Source: Bog-473 sp963843365 (GTDB lineage: Bacteria > Actinomycetota > Acidimicrobiia > Acidimicrobiales > RAAP-2). From it: a DNA stretch of 64,000 bases. The first letter of the stretch is position 1; every line of letters begins with the position of its first letter. A program made the translations under genes and the position numbers. The notes beneath the pieces were generated by a model. That model searched no databases and was not told the DNA's origin. It saw only the letters and a list, made by a program, of their open reading frames with translations. Shown in pieces: positions 31,883 to 39,756 of the stretch. The stretch is from NCBI GenBank assembly GCA_963843365.1, contig CAWJKG010000002.1, positions 372,001-436,000 of the forward strand. The letters run 5' to 3'.

Positions 31883-32186
31883 TCAGGCGAGCAATCCGAA
31901 GTTGCCGATGACCGCAGCGCCGGCCGGCTGCGGCCCCTCGGCGCACCGCTCCCCGATGGCCGGCCTGAAACGCGGCGAAGGCCGGCGAGGATGTCAGCGG
32001 ATTCTCGTCGCCGTCGGTGACGGCCACATGCACGAAGCTGACGCCGTCGTCGAGGCGGAACGTTGCGTACCGGAGCCCGTCGGGGTGTTCCGCAGCCAGC
32101 TCGGCGAAGACAGCACGGATCAGCCGCTCGTTCTCCTCGGCGTGCTCGGGCTTCGTCATGTAGCGGATCACTCTGGTCGTCGGCAT
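31883..32186 (-). pseudogene. Dimeric alpha/beta-barrel protein, frameshifted near 31950
   Basis: The ATG with GAGGAG upstream opens PTTRVIRYMTKPEHAEEN, then LRYATFRLDDGVSFVHVAV and SSPAFAAFQAG. One extra C near 31950 shifts the frame; the +1 frame continues IGERCAEGPQPAGAAVIGNF and stops at 31883. Repaired, it is about 100 aa and resembles antibiotic-biosynthesis-monooxygenase/stress-responsive barrel proteins. It converges on the FAD oxidoreductase with a 14-nt gap. Likely a sequencing indel. Confidence 0.65.
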
Positions 32187-32217
32187 GTCTGTGCTCCTCT
32201 TCCTCGAGAACGGTGAC

Positions 32218-32618
32218 TCAGATGGCGCGCATGCTGTTGTTGCGGGCGTCGTGCGTGACCTCGGCCAGGCCCAGCTCCTCCAGGAGGGGCGGCAGGTACA
32301 TGCCGAACCGGCCCCGGTAACCCTTGCGCCGGCCGTACCAGCCACCCACGGGGTTGTCCGGGAGCGGCCCCACGCCTCGACCGTCCCCTCGGCCGCCGGC
32401 TTCTTCTCGTCGGCCGCCCCGAGCGGGACCCACTCTCCCTGCGCGGCCAACCACGCGTGCAGGTCCTCGATCGCACGGAGCTCGTAGGTCAGCTTCGTGG
32501 ACCCCACCTGGCACACCAGGAGGGCCGGTTCGGCCTCCTCGTCGCGGTACATCGTGTACTCCGAGCTTCCGGGAGGAGTCTTCAGCACCCACGGATCGTC
32601 CTTGGTCCCGCTCGCCAT
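32218..32618 (-). pseudogene. Conserved actinobacterial hypothetical protein, frameshifted near 32365
   Basis: It starts MASGTKDDPWVLKTPPGSSE and continues through LTYELRAIEDLHAWLAAQGE and EGTVEAWGR. A missing C in a run of four Cs near 32363 breaks the frame; the other frame resumes PDNPVGGWYGRRKGYRGRFG and ends NNSMRAI. The repaired product of about 133 aa looks like a conserved single-domain family common in Actinobacteria (I think DUF6855-like, not certain). Function unknown. It is 3 nt from the next gene upstream. Confidence 0.65.
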
Positions 32619-32621
32619 CGG

Positions 32622-33064
32622 TCAGTCCCCTTCCTTCAGCGCCGCCTCGAAGTGCCGCAGGACGGCGTCCCACCCGCCCCGGTTCTGGTCGCGCCAGACG
32701 TCTGCTTCGTCGCCGAGCACCTCCCACCCGCTGTGCTCGATTTCGACGCGGGTGCGACTGGAGCCTTCGCCCACGAACGTGATGGCCACCGCCGTCGCGG
32801 TGTCGCGTCGTGCGACCGATGTGCCACAGATAAGCCAGGCGACGGGGTGGCTCCCACACGGTGACCTCGCCCCAGTCGTGCTGCACTCCCTCCGGAGTGC
32901 GCTCGTAGATGCTCCCGCCGGGCCTCGCTCGAGGACGACCTCGGCGGCGTCCCCGCTGACCGTGTGGTCCCGCGGCCACCAGCTGCCGATCTTCGCTGTC
33001 CACACGCTGAAGGCGTGGTCGGCGGGCAGGCGACATCGAAGCTGATGCGGAGCGGTGCGGTCAT
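32622..33064 (-). pseudogene. SRPBCC protein, module 2, with three frameshifts
   Basis: Segments found in three frames assemble into one AHSA1-type protein: MTAPLRISFDVACP, then WTAKIGSWWPRDHTVSGDAA, PGGSIYERTPEGVQHDWGE, VTVWEPPRRLAYLWHIGR, and VAITFVGEGSSRTRVEIEHS to GWDAVLRHFEAALKEGD. Frame changes lie near 33027, 32925 and 32815. The start overlaps the stop of the ArsR gene (ATGA), as in module 1. The indel density points to sequencing error. Confidence 0.65.
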
Positions 33065-33381
33065 GGCGCCGGCGGTGGCACCGTGTTCTCGGCCATCAGC
33101 CGGAAACGCGCGGCGGCCTCGCCCCACACCCCCTCGAGGTACTCCTGGACGGCCTGCACTCCCCCGCCCTGCAGGTGGTAGATCCGCCGGTTGCCCTCCG
33201 CACGCTCGGCGACCAGTCCCGGCGTCCTTCAGCACGCGCAGATGACGCGACACGGCCGGGCGGCTGATCGGCAGGGCGGCGCGATCTCGTGCACCGGCTT
33301 GTCGCCCGCACTCAGGAGGCGCAGGATCTCCCGTCGCGTCGGATCGCCGAGCGCCTCGAAGGGATCGGCCTTCGGTAACAC
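33061..33381 (-). pseudogene. ArsR family regulator, module 2, with two frameshifts
   Basis: It starts at GTG (33381): VLPKADPFEALGDPTRREIL, then a one-base deletion near 33285, then LPISRPAVSRHLRVLKDAG (recognition helix), an extra G near 33225, then ERAEGNRRIYHLQGGGVQAV and VWGEAAARFRLMAENT. Repaired length is about 106 aa. No metal-binding Cys. It is coupled to the SRPBCC gene and shares operator architecture with module 1. Confidence 0.7.
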
Positions 33382-33408
33382 ATCAGTTACCGTAACAGAA
33401 TGGTTACC
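33374..33408. promoter_or_regulatory. ArsR operator cluster, module 2
   Basis: A perfect palindrome GTTACCGTAAC lies at 33386-33396, flanked by GGTAAC (33374-33379) and GGTTACC (33402-33408). The core TTACCGTAA is identical to the core of the module 1 operator at 26752-26764. It overlaps the GTG start of the ArsR gene. Confidence 0.6.
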
Positions 33409-33458
33409 AACCCGGCAACGTCCAAGTCCGGGGCCGGCGTCAGGCGGCTCGGATCAGA

Positions 33459-33875
33459 TCAGGCTGCGACCGGGACCGGCGTCCTCGCCTCTATCGTCCG
33501 CCGTACCTTCTCGGCCACCGACGGGGCGGCCTCCAGGATGCGACGGAATTCGCTCGCCGAGCCGGCGTAGATCTCGCAGTCGGTCAGCGCCGTCACCGTG
33601 GCGTTGCGGCGTCCGGTGCCGACGGGCTGCACAATCGCCATCTCCCCGACCAGGGCTCCCCGGCCGATGGTGGCGACGTGGTGACCGCTCTGGGTCACCT
33701 CGGCCGTGCCGCTGACCATGATCATGAACTCGTTGCCGAGGCCGCCTTCACGCACGAGCACCCGCCCCGCCTTGACCTTGAGCCTCGTCAGCTGGCGGCC
33801 AATGACAGTCAGCTCCGATCGGCTGGCCTCAGAAAATAGGTCCAATTCGCGCAGATCGTCTTTGAGCAAACGCAT
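33459..33875 (-). CDS. Cyclic-nucleotide-binding domain protein
   Basis: 138 aa consisting of one CNB domain: LFSEASRSELTVIGRQLTRL, VKAGRVLVREGGLGNEFMIM, GHHVATIGRGALVGEMAIVQ (phosphate-binding cassette) and RNATVTALTDCEIYAGS. There is no helix-turn-helix or channel segment, so it is a stand-alone sensor or an adaptor rather than a Crp regulator. The start at 33875 (AGGAG 5 nt upstream) is preferred to the ATG at 33893. A TTGACA promoter lies upstream. Confidence 0.85.
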   Translation of the reverse strand: MRLLKDDLRELDLFSEASRSELTVIGRQLTRLKVKAGRVLVREGGLGNEFMIMVSGTAEVTQSGHHVATIGRGALVGEMAIVQPVGTGRRNATVTALTDCEIYAGSASEFRRILEAAPSVAEKVRRTIEARTPVPVAA

Positions 33876-33907
33876 TGGTGCTCCTTCCGTCATTCTCTTC
33901 CACTCCC

Positions 33908-33937
33908 AGGGTGGCCCCTGCGCCGGTGATCTGTCAA
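33908..33937 (-). promoter_or_regulatory. Promoter of the CNB gene
   Basis: On the minus strand, a perfect -35 TTGACA (33937-33932), 18-nt spacer and -10 CACCCT (33913-33908). The surrounding 108-nt gap (33876-33983) is less GC-rich than its neighbours and also holds ATCTC/GAGAT inverted halves near 33960-33975. Confidence 0.45.
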
Positions 33938-33983
33938 CCAGCTGGGGCAGATTCCTTCTATCTCAATTAGAGATTAGCGGGAG

Positions 33984-34418
33984 TTACCCTTCGAACCAGC
34001 GGTAGCGGGTCCAGCCGGCCATGGGACGGGCGCCCAGGCGCTGGTAGAAGTCGATGGCGGGGGCGTTCCACTCGAGCACGTCCCATTCGAGGCGGCCCTC
34101 GGTCTCCCGGCGCAGCTGACGGAGGAGCTGCGCGGCATGGCCCTGCCGGCGGTGCGCGGGCCGGATGTAGAGATCCTCCAGCCAGATACCCGTCTTCCCG
34201 AGGAAGGTGGAGAACGTCCGGTACCACAGGGCGTGGCCCACCAGCTCCCCGCCCTCCTCCACCACCCAGTCGAAGACGACCGCCCCGGGCCCGAAGAGCG
34301 TGCGGGTCAAGTCGTCCTCGCTGATCGCCACCTGGTCGGCCAGGTGCTCGAAGTCCGCCAGCTCGCGGATCATCGCCACCAGTTCGGGGACATCGGCCTC
34401 GACCGCCGGGCGGATCAC
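33984..34418 (-). CDS. GNAT family N-acetyltransferase
   Basis: 144 aa, single GNAT domain: IRPAVEADVPELVAMIRELA, TGIWLEDLYIRPAHRRQGHA (acetyl-CoA-binding Q/RxxGxA region), LLRQLRRETEG and FYQRLGARPMAGWTRYRW. Its GTG start overlaps the leuA stop by 4 nt (GTGA), so it is translationally coupled to leuA. Substrate unknown; polyamine-type acetyltransferases have this length and the conserved YQ(R/K)LGA end. Confidence 0.85.
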   Translation of the reverse strand: MIRPAVEADVPELVAMIRELADFEHLADQVAISEDDLTRTLFGPGAVVFDWVVEEGGELVGHALWYRTFSTFLGKTGIWLEDLYIRPAHRRQGHAAQLLRQLRRETEGRLEWDVLEWNAPAIDFYQRLGARPMAGWTRYRWFEG

Positions 34419-36145
34419 CCCTGGCGGGCCCGATTCGCCGCGGAGACGACGGCACCGAGCGAGGCGTCCAGGATGGACGAGTCGCGCCCGACGCCCCACC
34501 AGGTCGCCCCGTCGGCGCCGGCGCACTCCACGTAGGCCACGGCCGACGCGCCCGAGCCCTCGGTCAACGTGTGCTCCGAGTAGTCCTTCACCTCCAGCAC
34601 GATACCGAGGTCCGCCTTCAGCGCCGAGACCAGTGCGTCGATCGGGCCGTTGCCCTGACCGGTGACGGTCCGGTGCTGGCCGTCGACGAGGAGCTGGGCG
34701 GTGACGGTGGTCTGGCCCTGACCGGTCGATACCTCGCTCGTCATCAGCCGCAGTCCCGCGTCCTCGGGCAGGTAGATCTCCTCGAAGACGTCGCGCATCT
34801 TCCCCGACGGGATGACGGTGCCGCTCGCCTCGGTGATCTCCTGCACGCGCTTGGAGAACTCGACCTGCAGTCGGCGCGGCAGGTCCAAACCGTGGTCGGT
34901 GTCCATCAGGTAGGCGACGCCGCCCTTGCCCGACTGGCTGTTCACCTGAATGATCGCCTCGTACGTGCGGCCGGTGTGCTTCGGATCGATGGGCAGGTAG
35001 GGCACCTCCCACTCGTCGTAGTCCTCCCCGATGGCGGCCATCCCCTTCTTGATCGCGTCCTGGTGCGAGCCGGAGAAGGCCGTGTACACGAGGTCGCCCG
35101 CGTAGGGATGGCGCGGGTGCACCGGCAGGCGCGTGGCGTATTCGGCGACCCGGCGCACCTTCTCGATGTCGCCGAAGTCCAGCGCCGGGTCGATGCCCTG
35201 GGAGAACAGGTTCATGGCCAGGGTCACGATGTCGACATTGCCGGTGCGCTCACCGTTGCCGAACAGCGTGCCCTCCACCCGGTCGGCTCCGGCCAGCACC
35301 GCCAGCTCGGCGGCCGCCACGGCCGTCCCGCGGTCGTTGTGCGGATGCAGGCTCAGCACGATCGAGTCGCGGTTCTTGATGGTGCGGCCGAACCACTCGA
35401 TGACGTCGGCGTACACGTTCGGGCTGTACATCTCCACGGTGGCCGGCAGGTTGAGGATCATGGGCGCGTCGGGCCTGGGCTCTATGACGTCCATGACGGC
35501 CTCGCAGATCTCCACCGCGAACTCGGGTTCGGTCCCGGTGAAGCTCTCGGGCGAGTACTCGTAACGGATGGCCGTGGCCCCGCCCATCTGGGCCTCGTAC
35601 TGCTTGCACAGTTCCGCCGCCGTCACGGCGATGTCGATGATGCCCGCCTTGTCGAGGCCGAAGACGACACGTCGCTGCAGCTCGGACACCGAGTTGTAGA
35701 AGTGCACGACGGCGCTCTTGGCGCCGACCAACGACTCGAACGTCCGCTCAATCAGCTCCTGGCGGCACTGCACCAGCACCTGGATCTCGACGTCGTCGGG
35801 GACCAGATTCTCGTCGATGATGAGGCGCTGGAAGTCGTAGTCCGTCTGGGAAGCGGAGGGGAACCCGACCTCGATCTCCTTGAACCCCACGTCGACCAGC
35901 GTCTGGAACAGCGCCAGCTTGCGCTCGGAGTCCATGGGGTCGATCAGGGCCTGGTTGCCGTCGCGCAGGTCGACGCTGGCCCAGCGCGGGGCGCGGGTGA
36001 ACTGGCGGTCGGCCCACGTGCGGTCGTGCAGCACGAGCGGCACGTGCGAGCGGTACTTGTCGAAGGGCATCGGTGACGGATCGCAGGGCAGGGCCAGGTG
36101 ACCCCGCTCCATGTCGTCACCACTCCCTCTCTGTCCCTCAGCCAT
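34415..36145 (-). CDS. leuA: 2-Isopropylmalate synthase
   Basis: 576 aa. Catalytic barrel: DRTWADRQFTRAPRWASVDL then RDGNQALIDPM, VLSLHPHNDRGTAVAAAELA (metal His) and GTLFGNGERTGNVD. The C-terminal regulatory domain (QTTVTAQLLVDGQHRTVTGQ to YVECAGADGATWWGVG) binds leucine for feedback inhibition. It is the long (LeuA type 2) form of Actinobacteria. Start choices are 36145 (AAGGAAGG upstream) or 36112 (GGGAG upstream); the earlier one is given. It lies downstream of a Leu-rich leader and terminator and is followed by a coupled GNAT gene. Confidence 0.93.
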   Translation of the reverse strand: MAEGQRGSGDDMERGHLALPCDPSPMPFDKYRSHVPLVLHDRTWADRQFTRAPRWASVDLRDGNQALIDPMDSERKLALFQTLVDVGFKEIEVGFPSASQTDYDFQRLIIDENLVPDDVEIQVLVQCRQELIERTFESLVGAKSAVVHFYNSVSELQRRVVFGLDKAGIIDIAVTAAELCKQYEAQMGGATAIRYEYSPESFTGTEPEFAVEICEAVMDVIEPRPDAPMILNLPATVEMYSPNVYADVIEWFGRTIKNRDSIVLSLHPHNDRGTAVAAAELAVLAGADRVEGTLFGNGERTGNVDIVTLAMNLFSQGIDPALDFGDIEKVRRVAEYATRLPVHPRHPYAGDLVYTAFSGSHQDAIKKGMAAIGEDYDEWEVPYLPIDPKHTGRTYEAIIQVNSQSGKGGVAYLMDTDHGLDLPRRLQVEFSKRVQEITEASGTVIPSGKMRDVFEEIYLPEDAGLRLMTSEVSTGQGQTTVTAQLLVDGQHRTVTGQGNGPIDALVSALKADLGIVLEVKDYSEHTLTEGSGASAVAYVECAGADGATWWGVGRDSSILDASLGAVVSAANRARQG

Positions 36146-36202
36146 CGGTCTCTTTCCCTTCCTTGTCTTGCTCTCCATCGACCCGAACCCGTGCCGGCCC
36201 AA

Positions 36203-36262
36203 CAAAAAACCTCCCGGCCGAGTGGCGCAGGAGGTTGCGAGCGAACGCGATGTGGCGTTCGC
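36203..36262 (-). terminator. leuA attenuator: stop-codon hairpin plus intrinsic terminator
   Basis: On the minus strand, GCGAACG (36262-36256) pairs with CGTTCGC (36247-36241), beginning 3 nt after the leader stop. Then AACCTCC pairs with GGGAGGTT (36236-36208) and is followed by TTTTTT, an intrinsic terminator 60 nt before leuA. Same order as at leuB and ilvB. Confidence 0.75.
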
Positions 36263-36264
36263 CG

Positions 36265-36309
36265 TCAGGTAAGCAGCAGGTCGGACGTGGCGGGCTTCAC
36301 GGGCACCAT
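36265..36309 (-). CDS. leuA leader peptide, MVPVKPATSDLLLT
   Basis: 14-codon ORF with three consecutive Leu codons (CTG CTG CTT) just before the final Thr and stop. A perfect -10 box TACAAT lies at 36313-36308, overlapping the ATG, so the transcript more likely starts at or near the downstream GTG (36300), giving an 11-residue leaderless peptide MKPATSDLLLT. Either way the Leu codons and stop position are the same. Confidence 0.75.
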   Translation of the reverse strand: MVPVKPATSDLLLT

Positions 36310-36313
36310 TGTA
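36308..36313 (-). promoter_or_regulatory. -10 box of the leuA leader transcript
   Basis: TACAAT on the minus strand, 7 nt upstream of the GTG at 36300. No good -35 is visible at 17-18 nt. The spacing fits a leaderless start on that GTG. Confidence 0.45.
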
Positions 36314-36338
36314 GTCGTTCCATCGGGCGCCGGGGGCC

Positions 36339-36692
36339 TCATGGCGTCAGGGGGGAGCCGAAGCGCAGCAGGTTGCCCTCGTCGTCGGTGTGGGCGGCCT
36401 CCAACACGCCGAAGCCGGGGTCGAAGAGGTCGGTGGTCTCGCCCACCGCCGCCGCCCGCCATTCGGCGTGGAGTGCCGTGGCGTCGTCCACGCCGAGGTA
36501 GGCGGCGCCCCGTTCCGTGGCCGGTCCCATGTCGGGCACGTGCTTGAAGTGGATGCGCACGCCGTCCCGGGCCACGGTGCCGTACCCGCCCCCGTGCACG
36601 TGCACGCTGAAGCCGAGTGCCTCGTAGTGGGCCCGCATGGCCTCCATGTCCGCCGTCGGGAAGATGGGGGCGACGTGCTGGAGGGTGGCCAT
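36339..36692 (-). CDS. VOC family protein (bleomycin-resistance-like)
   Basis: 117 aa. VAPIFPTADMEAMRAHYEAL with GFSVHVHGGGYGTVARDGVR forms the first beta-alpha-beta-beta-beta unit; GAAYLGVDDATALHAEWRAA and AHTDDEGNLLRFG form the second. It resembles bleomycin-binding resistance proteins, which sequester drugs as dimers, though binding of bleomycin itself is not shown. It is upstream of the leuA leader and on the same strand. Confidence 0.8.
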   Translation of the reverse strand: MATLQHVAPIFPTADMEAMRAHYEALGFSVHVHGGGYGTVARDGVRIHFKHVPDMGPATERGAAYLGVDDATALHAEWRAAAVGETTDLFDPGFGVLEAAHTDDEGNLLRFGSPLTP

Positions 36693-36716
36693 GGCCGCCG
36701 ACGCTAGCGTGGTCGG

Positions 36717-36887
36717 ATGCGCCGGCTCGTGTGGACCCTCTTGCGCGCCGCCCTCATCGTCGGGGCCCTGGCGGTGCTGCGCGCCGTCCTGCTCGACCGG
36801 GCGCCGCGGCGGGAACTGCACGGGGACGAGCCCGTGATCGGGAGCCTCGACACGTGGCCGCCCGTGCCGCGCAAGCCGCAGTCCTGA
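36717..36887 (+). CDS. Small membrane protein with C-terminal DTWPPVPRKP
   Basis: 56 aa: a basic N-terminus, one hydrophobic helix (LLRAALIVGALAVLRAVLL), then a short outside or inside tail RAPRRELHGDEPVIGSLDTW ending PPVPRKPQS. The Trp/Pro-rich tail looks conserved rather than random, and codon use matches the neighbours. It begins 24 nt from the divergent VOC gene. Family not recognised; a role as a small membrane adaptor is possible. Confidence 0.6.
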   Translation: MRRLVWTLLRAALIVGALAVLRAVLLDRAPRRELHGDEPVIGSLDTWPPVPRKPQS

Positions 36888-36899
36888 GGCGCCCCGCCG

Positions 36900-38471
36900 C
36901 TACAACGTGACGCGGTGGATCTCGAGGACGGTCTCGTCGCCCCGCAGCTGTTCGACCACCGCGTCGGGCGCCGGTGTCGTCGTCGTGATCACCATCATCG
37001 CCGTCGAGGACTCGGGGCTCGGGCCGACGGCCATGGACGAGATGGAGATGCCCCCCGCCCCGAGCGCCGTCCCGACGATCCCGATCACGCCCGGGCGGTC
37101 GTCGTTGCGGACCACCAACATGTGCTGCGCCGGCGGCACCTCGATCCCGTGCTCGTCGACCATGACGATGCGTGGCTCGGTGCGCAGGCCCGCGGTGATG
37201 AGCGTGCCGGCCACCGAGTGCGAGCCCGAGCGCAGCGTGATGAGCGACTTGTAGTCGCGTGACGTCGCCGTGTTGGACTCACGCACCTGCAGGCCGCGCT
37301 GCTCGGCCAGTTGCGGCGCGTTCACGTAGGAGACGGGCTCCTCGGTGGAGCCGCCGAAGATCCCCTTGAGCACCGAGAGGGTGAGGATCCCCGTGCTCTC
37401 CCCCGCCAGCTCACCCTGGTACTCCATGTCGATGGCGTCGGGCAGCCCGTCGTGCAGTCCGACGAAGAAGCGCCCGAGCTGCTCGGCCAGTCCCATGAAG
37501 CCGCGCACCGTGTCGGTGACGTCGCGCGCCGCCACGTTGACCGCGTAGGGGACGAAATCGCCGGCGAGGGCCAGGAGCACCTGCTCGGCGATCGTGACGC
37601 CCGCCTTGTCCTGTGCTTCTTCGGTCGAGGCACCGAGATGCGGCGACACGACCACCTGCGGCAGCTCGAAGAGCGGCGACTCGGTGCACGGCTCCTTGGC
37701 GAACACGTCGAGCCCGGCGCCGGCGACGATGCCGTCGCGGATGGCGTCGGCCAAGGCCTCCTCGTCCACGATGCCGCCCCGGGCCGTGTTCACGATGCGG
37801 ATGCCCGGCTTGGCCTTGGCCAGCAGGTCGCGCCCGAAGAGCCCGATGGTCTCCGGGGTCTTGGGCGTGTGGATGGAGACGAAGTCGGCCTCGGCCACCA
37901 GCTCCTCGATGCCGACCAGGCGCACCCCCATGGCCCGCGCCCGCTCGTGCGACACGAAGGGGTCGAACCCGATGAGCTCCATGCCGAACGCATGGGCGCG
38001 TTGCGCCACCAGCGAGCCGGCCCGGCCCAGCCCGACCACGCCGAGCACCTTGCCGTGCAGCTCGACGCCTTCCCACTTGGAGCGCTCCCAACGCCCGGCA
38101 ATCAGAGCCGAGTGCGCCTGGGGGATGTTGCGGGCCTGCGCCAGCAACAACGCCATCGCCTGCTCGGCCACCGACAGGATGTTCGACGTCGGTGCGTTCA
38201 CCACCATGACGCCGCGCTCGGTCGCCGCTGCCACGTCCACGTTGTCGAGGCCGACACCGGCGCGGCCCACGACGGCGAGCGACGTGCCGGCCGCCAGCAC
38301 CTCCGGGGTCACCTGCGTGGCGGAACGGATGATCAGCGCGTCCGCGCCCACCACCGCCCCGAGCAGTTCCTCAGGACTGAGCCCTTCCTGCACGTCGACC
38401 TCGTGGCCCGCCGCCGCCAGCAGGTCGAGGCCACTCTGCGCGATCTTCTCCGTTACCAGTACCCGTGCCAC
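36900..38471 (-). CDS. serA: D-3-phosphoglycerate dehydrogenase
   Basis: 523 aa long-form SerA, first step of serine synthesis. Substrate/nucleotide domain: LIIRSATQVTPEVLAAG, NAD motif VVGLGRAGSLVAQRA near residue 147, RIVNTARGGIVDEEAL (catalytic Arg) and VVVSPHLGASTEEAQ (catalytic His). Next come an allosteric substrate-binding domain (~320-445) and a C-terminal ACT domain (VVRNDDRPGVIGIVGTALGA) that normally binds serine. It has the typical actinobacterial length. GTG start. It is 42 nt downstream of the aminotransferase gene. Confidence 0.94.
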   Translation of the reverse strand: MARVLVTEKIAQSGLDLLAAAGHEVDVQEGLSPEELLGAVVGADALIIRSATQVTPEVLAAGTSLAVVGRAGVGLDNVDVAAATERGVMVVNAPTSNILSVAEQAMALLLAQARNIPQAHSALIAGRWERSKWEGVELHGKVLGVVGLGRAGSLVAQRAHAFGMELIGFDPFVSHERARAMGVRLVGIEELVAEADFVSIHTPKTPETIGLFGRDLLAKAKPGIRIVNTARGGIVDEEALADAIRDGIVAGAGLDVFAKEPCTESPLFELPQVVVSPHLGASTEEAQDKAGVTIAEQVLLALAGDFVPYAVNVAARDVTDTVRGFMGLAEQLGRFFVGLHDGLPDAIDMEYQGELAGESTGILTLSVLKGIFGGSTEEPVSYVNAPQLAEQRGLQVRESNTATSRDYKSLITLRSGSHSVAGTLITAGLRTEPRIVMVDEHGIEVPPAQHMLVVRNDDRPGVIGIVGTALGAGGISISSMAVGPSPESSTAMMVITTTTPAPDAVVEQLRGDETVLEIHRVTL

Positions 38472-38513
38472 CGCGGTGGTCTCCTCACTCCCCCCGCCGA
38501 ATGTCGGTCGGTC

Positions 38514-39746
38514 TCACGCCTCGCCGAAGAGCGCGGCCAAGCGGCGCACGCCCTCGACGAGGTCCTCGTCGCCCAGCGCGTAGGACATGCGGAAGTAGCC
38601 CGGCGCGCCGAACGCCTCTCCCGGCACGACCGCCACCTTGGCTTCGTTGATGCAGATTTCGGCCAGCTCCGCGCTGCTCGCCGGACGTTGTCCCCGGAGC
38701 TCCCGGCCCAACAGGCCCTTGACCGAGGGGTAGGCGTAGAACGCGCCCTCGGGCACCACGCACTCGACACCCTGAATGTCGTTGAGCATCGAGACCATGG
38801 TCAGGCGCCGGCGATCGAAGGCTTCGCGCATCATGGCGACGTCGTCGAGGTTGCCCGAGACGGCCGCCAGCGCGGCGCGCTGCGACACGTTGGCCACGTT
38901 GGAGGTCTCGTGGCTCTGGATGTTGGTGGCGGCGGCGATGGCGTCGGTCGGGCCGATGAGCCACCCGACGCGCCACCCGGTCATGGCGTAGGTCTTGGCC
39001 ACGCCGTTGGCCACCAGGCAGCGGTCGGCCAGCTCGGGCACGAGCACGGGCATGGAATGGTGCTCGGCGCCGCCGTAGACGAGGTGCTCGTAGATCTCGT
39101 CGGTCAGGACCCAGATCCCCTTGGAGACGGCCCAGCGCCCGATGGCCTCGATCTCGCCGCGCGGATAGACCGCCCCGGTGGGGTTGGAGGGCGACACGAA
39201 GAGCAGCGCCTTGGTGTTGGGCGTCCAGGCGGCCTCGAGATCGGCCACCGTGGAGCGGAAGCCGGTCGTCTCGTCGGACGACACCACCACCGGCGTGCCG
39301 CCGGCCAGGGCGATGGACTCGGGGTACGTCGTCCAGTACGGGGCCAACACCAGCACCTCGTCGCCGGGGTCGCACAGGACGGCGAACGCGTTGGCCACGG
39401 CCTGCTTGCCGCCGTTGGTGACGAGGACCTGGTTGGCCGCCACCTCGTAGCCCGAGTCGCGCCGGGTCTTGGCGGCGATGGCCTCGCGCAGGGCCGGGAT
39501 GCCCGCCGTCGGGGTGTACCGGTGGTTGGCCTTGTCGCGGCAGGCCGCCACGGCGGCCTCGACGATGTGCGGCGGGGTCGGGAAGTCCGGCTCGCCCGCG
39601 CCGAAACCGATGACGTGCTCCCCCGCCGCCTGCAGCGCCTTCGCCTTCGCATCGACGGCGAGCGTCGCCGAGGGCGCCACGGAGGCGGCCCGGCGAGAGA
39701 TCCGGCGGAGCTCGGGCGGGGATTTCGTCGTCGTCACACCTGCCAT
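38514..39746 (-). CDS. Aspartate/aromatic aminotransferase, class I
   Basis: 410 aa PLP enzyme of the AspC-like I-gamma type. VIGFGAGEPDFPTPPHI, TPTAGIPALREAIAAKTRRD, VSPSNPTGAVYPRGEI, VLTDEIYEHLVYG and NGVAKTYAMTGWRVG (PLP Lys) are all present. It transfers amino groups between glutamate and aspartate or other amino acids. Its ATG (39744-39746) overlaps the possible ATG of divergent serC, leaving no room for two separate ribosome binding sites. Confidence 0.9.
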   Translation of the reverse strand: MAGVTTTKSPPELRRISRRAASVAPSATLAVDAKAKALQAAGEHVIGFGAGEPDFPTPPHIVEAAVAACRDKANHRYTPTAGIPALREAIAAKTRRDSGYEVAANQVLVTNGGKQAVANAFAVLCDPGDEVLVLAPYWTTYPESIALAGGTPVVVSSDETTGFRSTVADLEAAWTPNTKALLFVSPSNPTGAVYPRGEIEAIGRWAVSKGIWVLTDEIYEHLVYGGAEHHSMPVLVPELADRCLVANGVAKTYAMTGWRVGWLIGPTDAIAAATNIQSHETSNVANVSQRAALAAVSGNLDDVAMMREAFDRRRLTMVSMLNDIQGVECVVPEGAFYAYPSVKGLLGRELRGQRPASSAELAEICINEAKVAVVPGEAFGAPGYFRMSYALGDEDLVEGVRRLAALFGEA

Positions 39747-39756
39747 GCTTGCATAC

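Noticed and set aside
30102..32618. 838-codon minus-strand ORF
   Set aside because: A chance fusion of frames through two small frameshifted genes and antisense to the FAD oxidoreductase.
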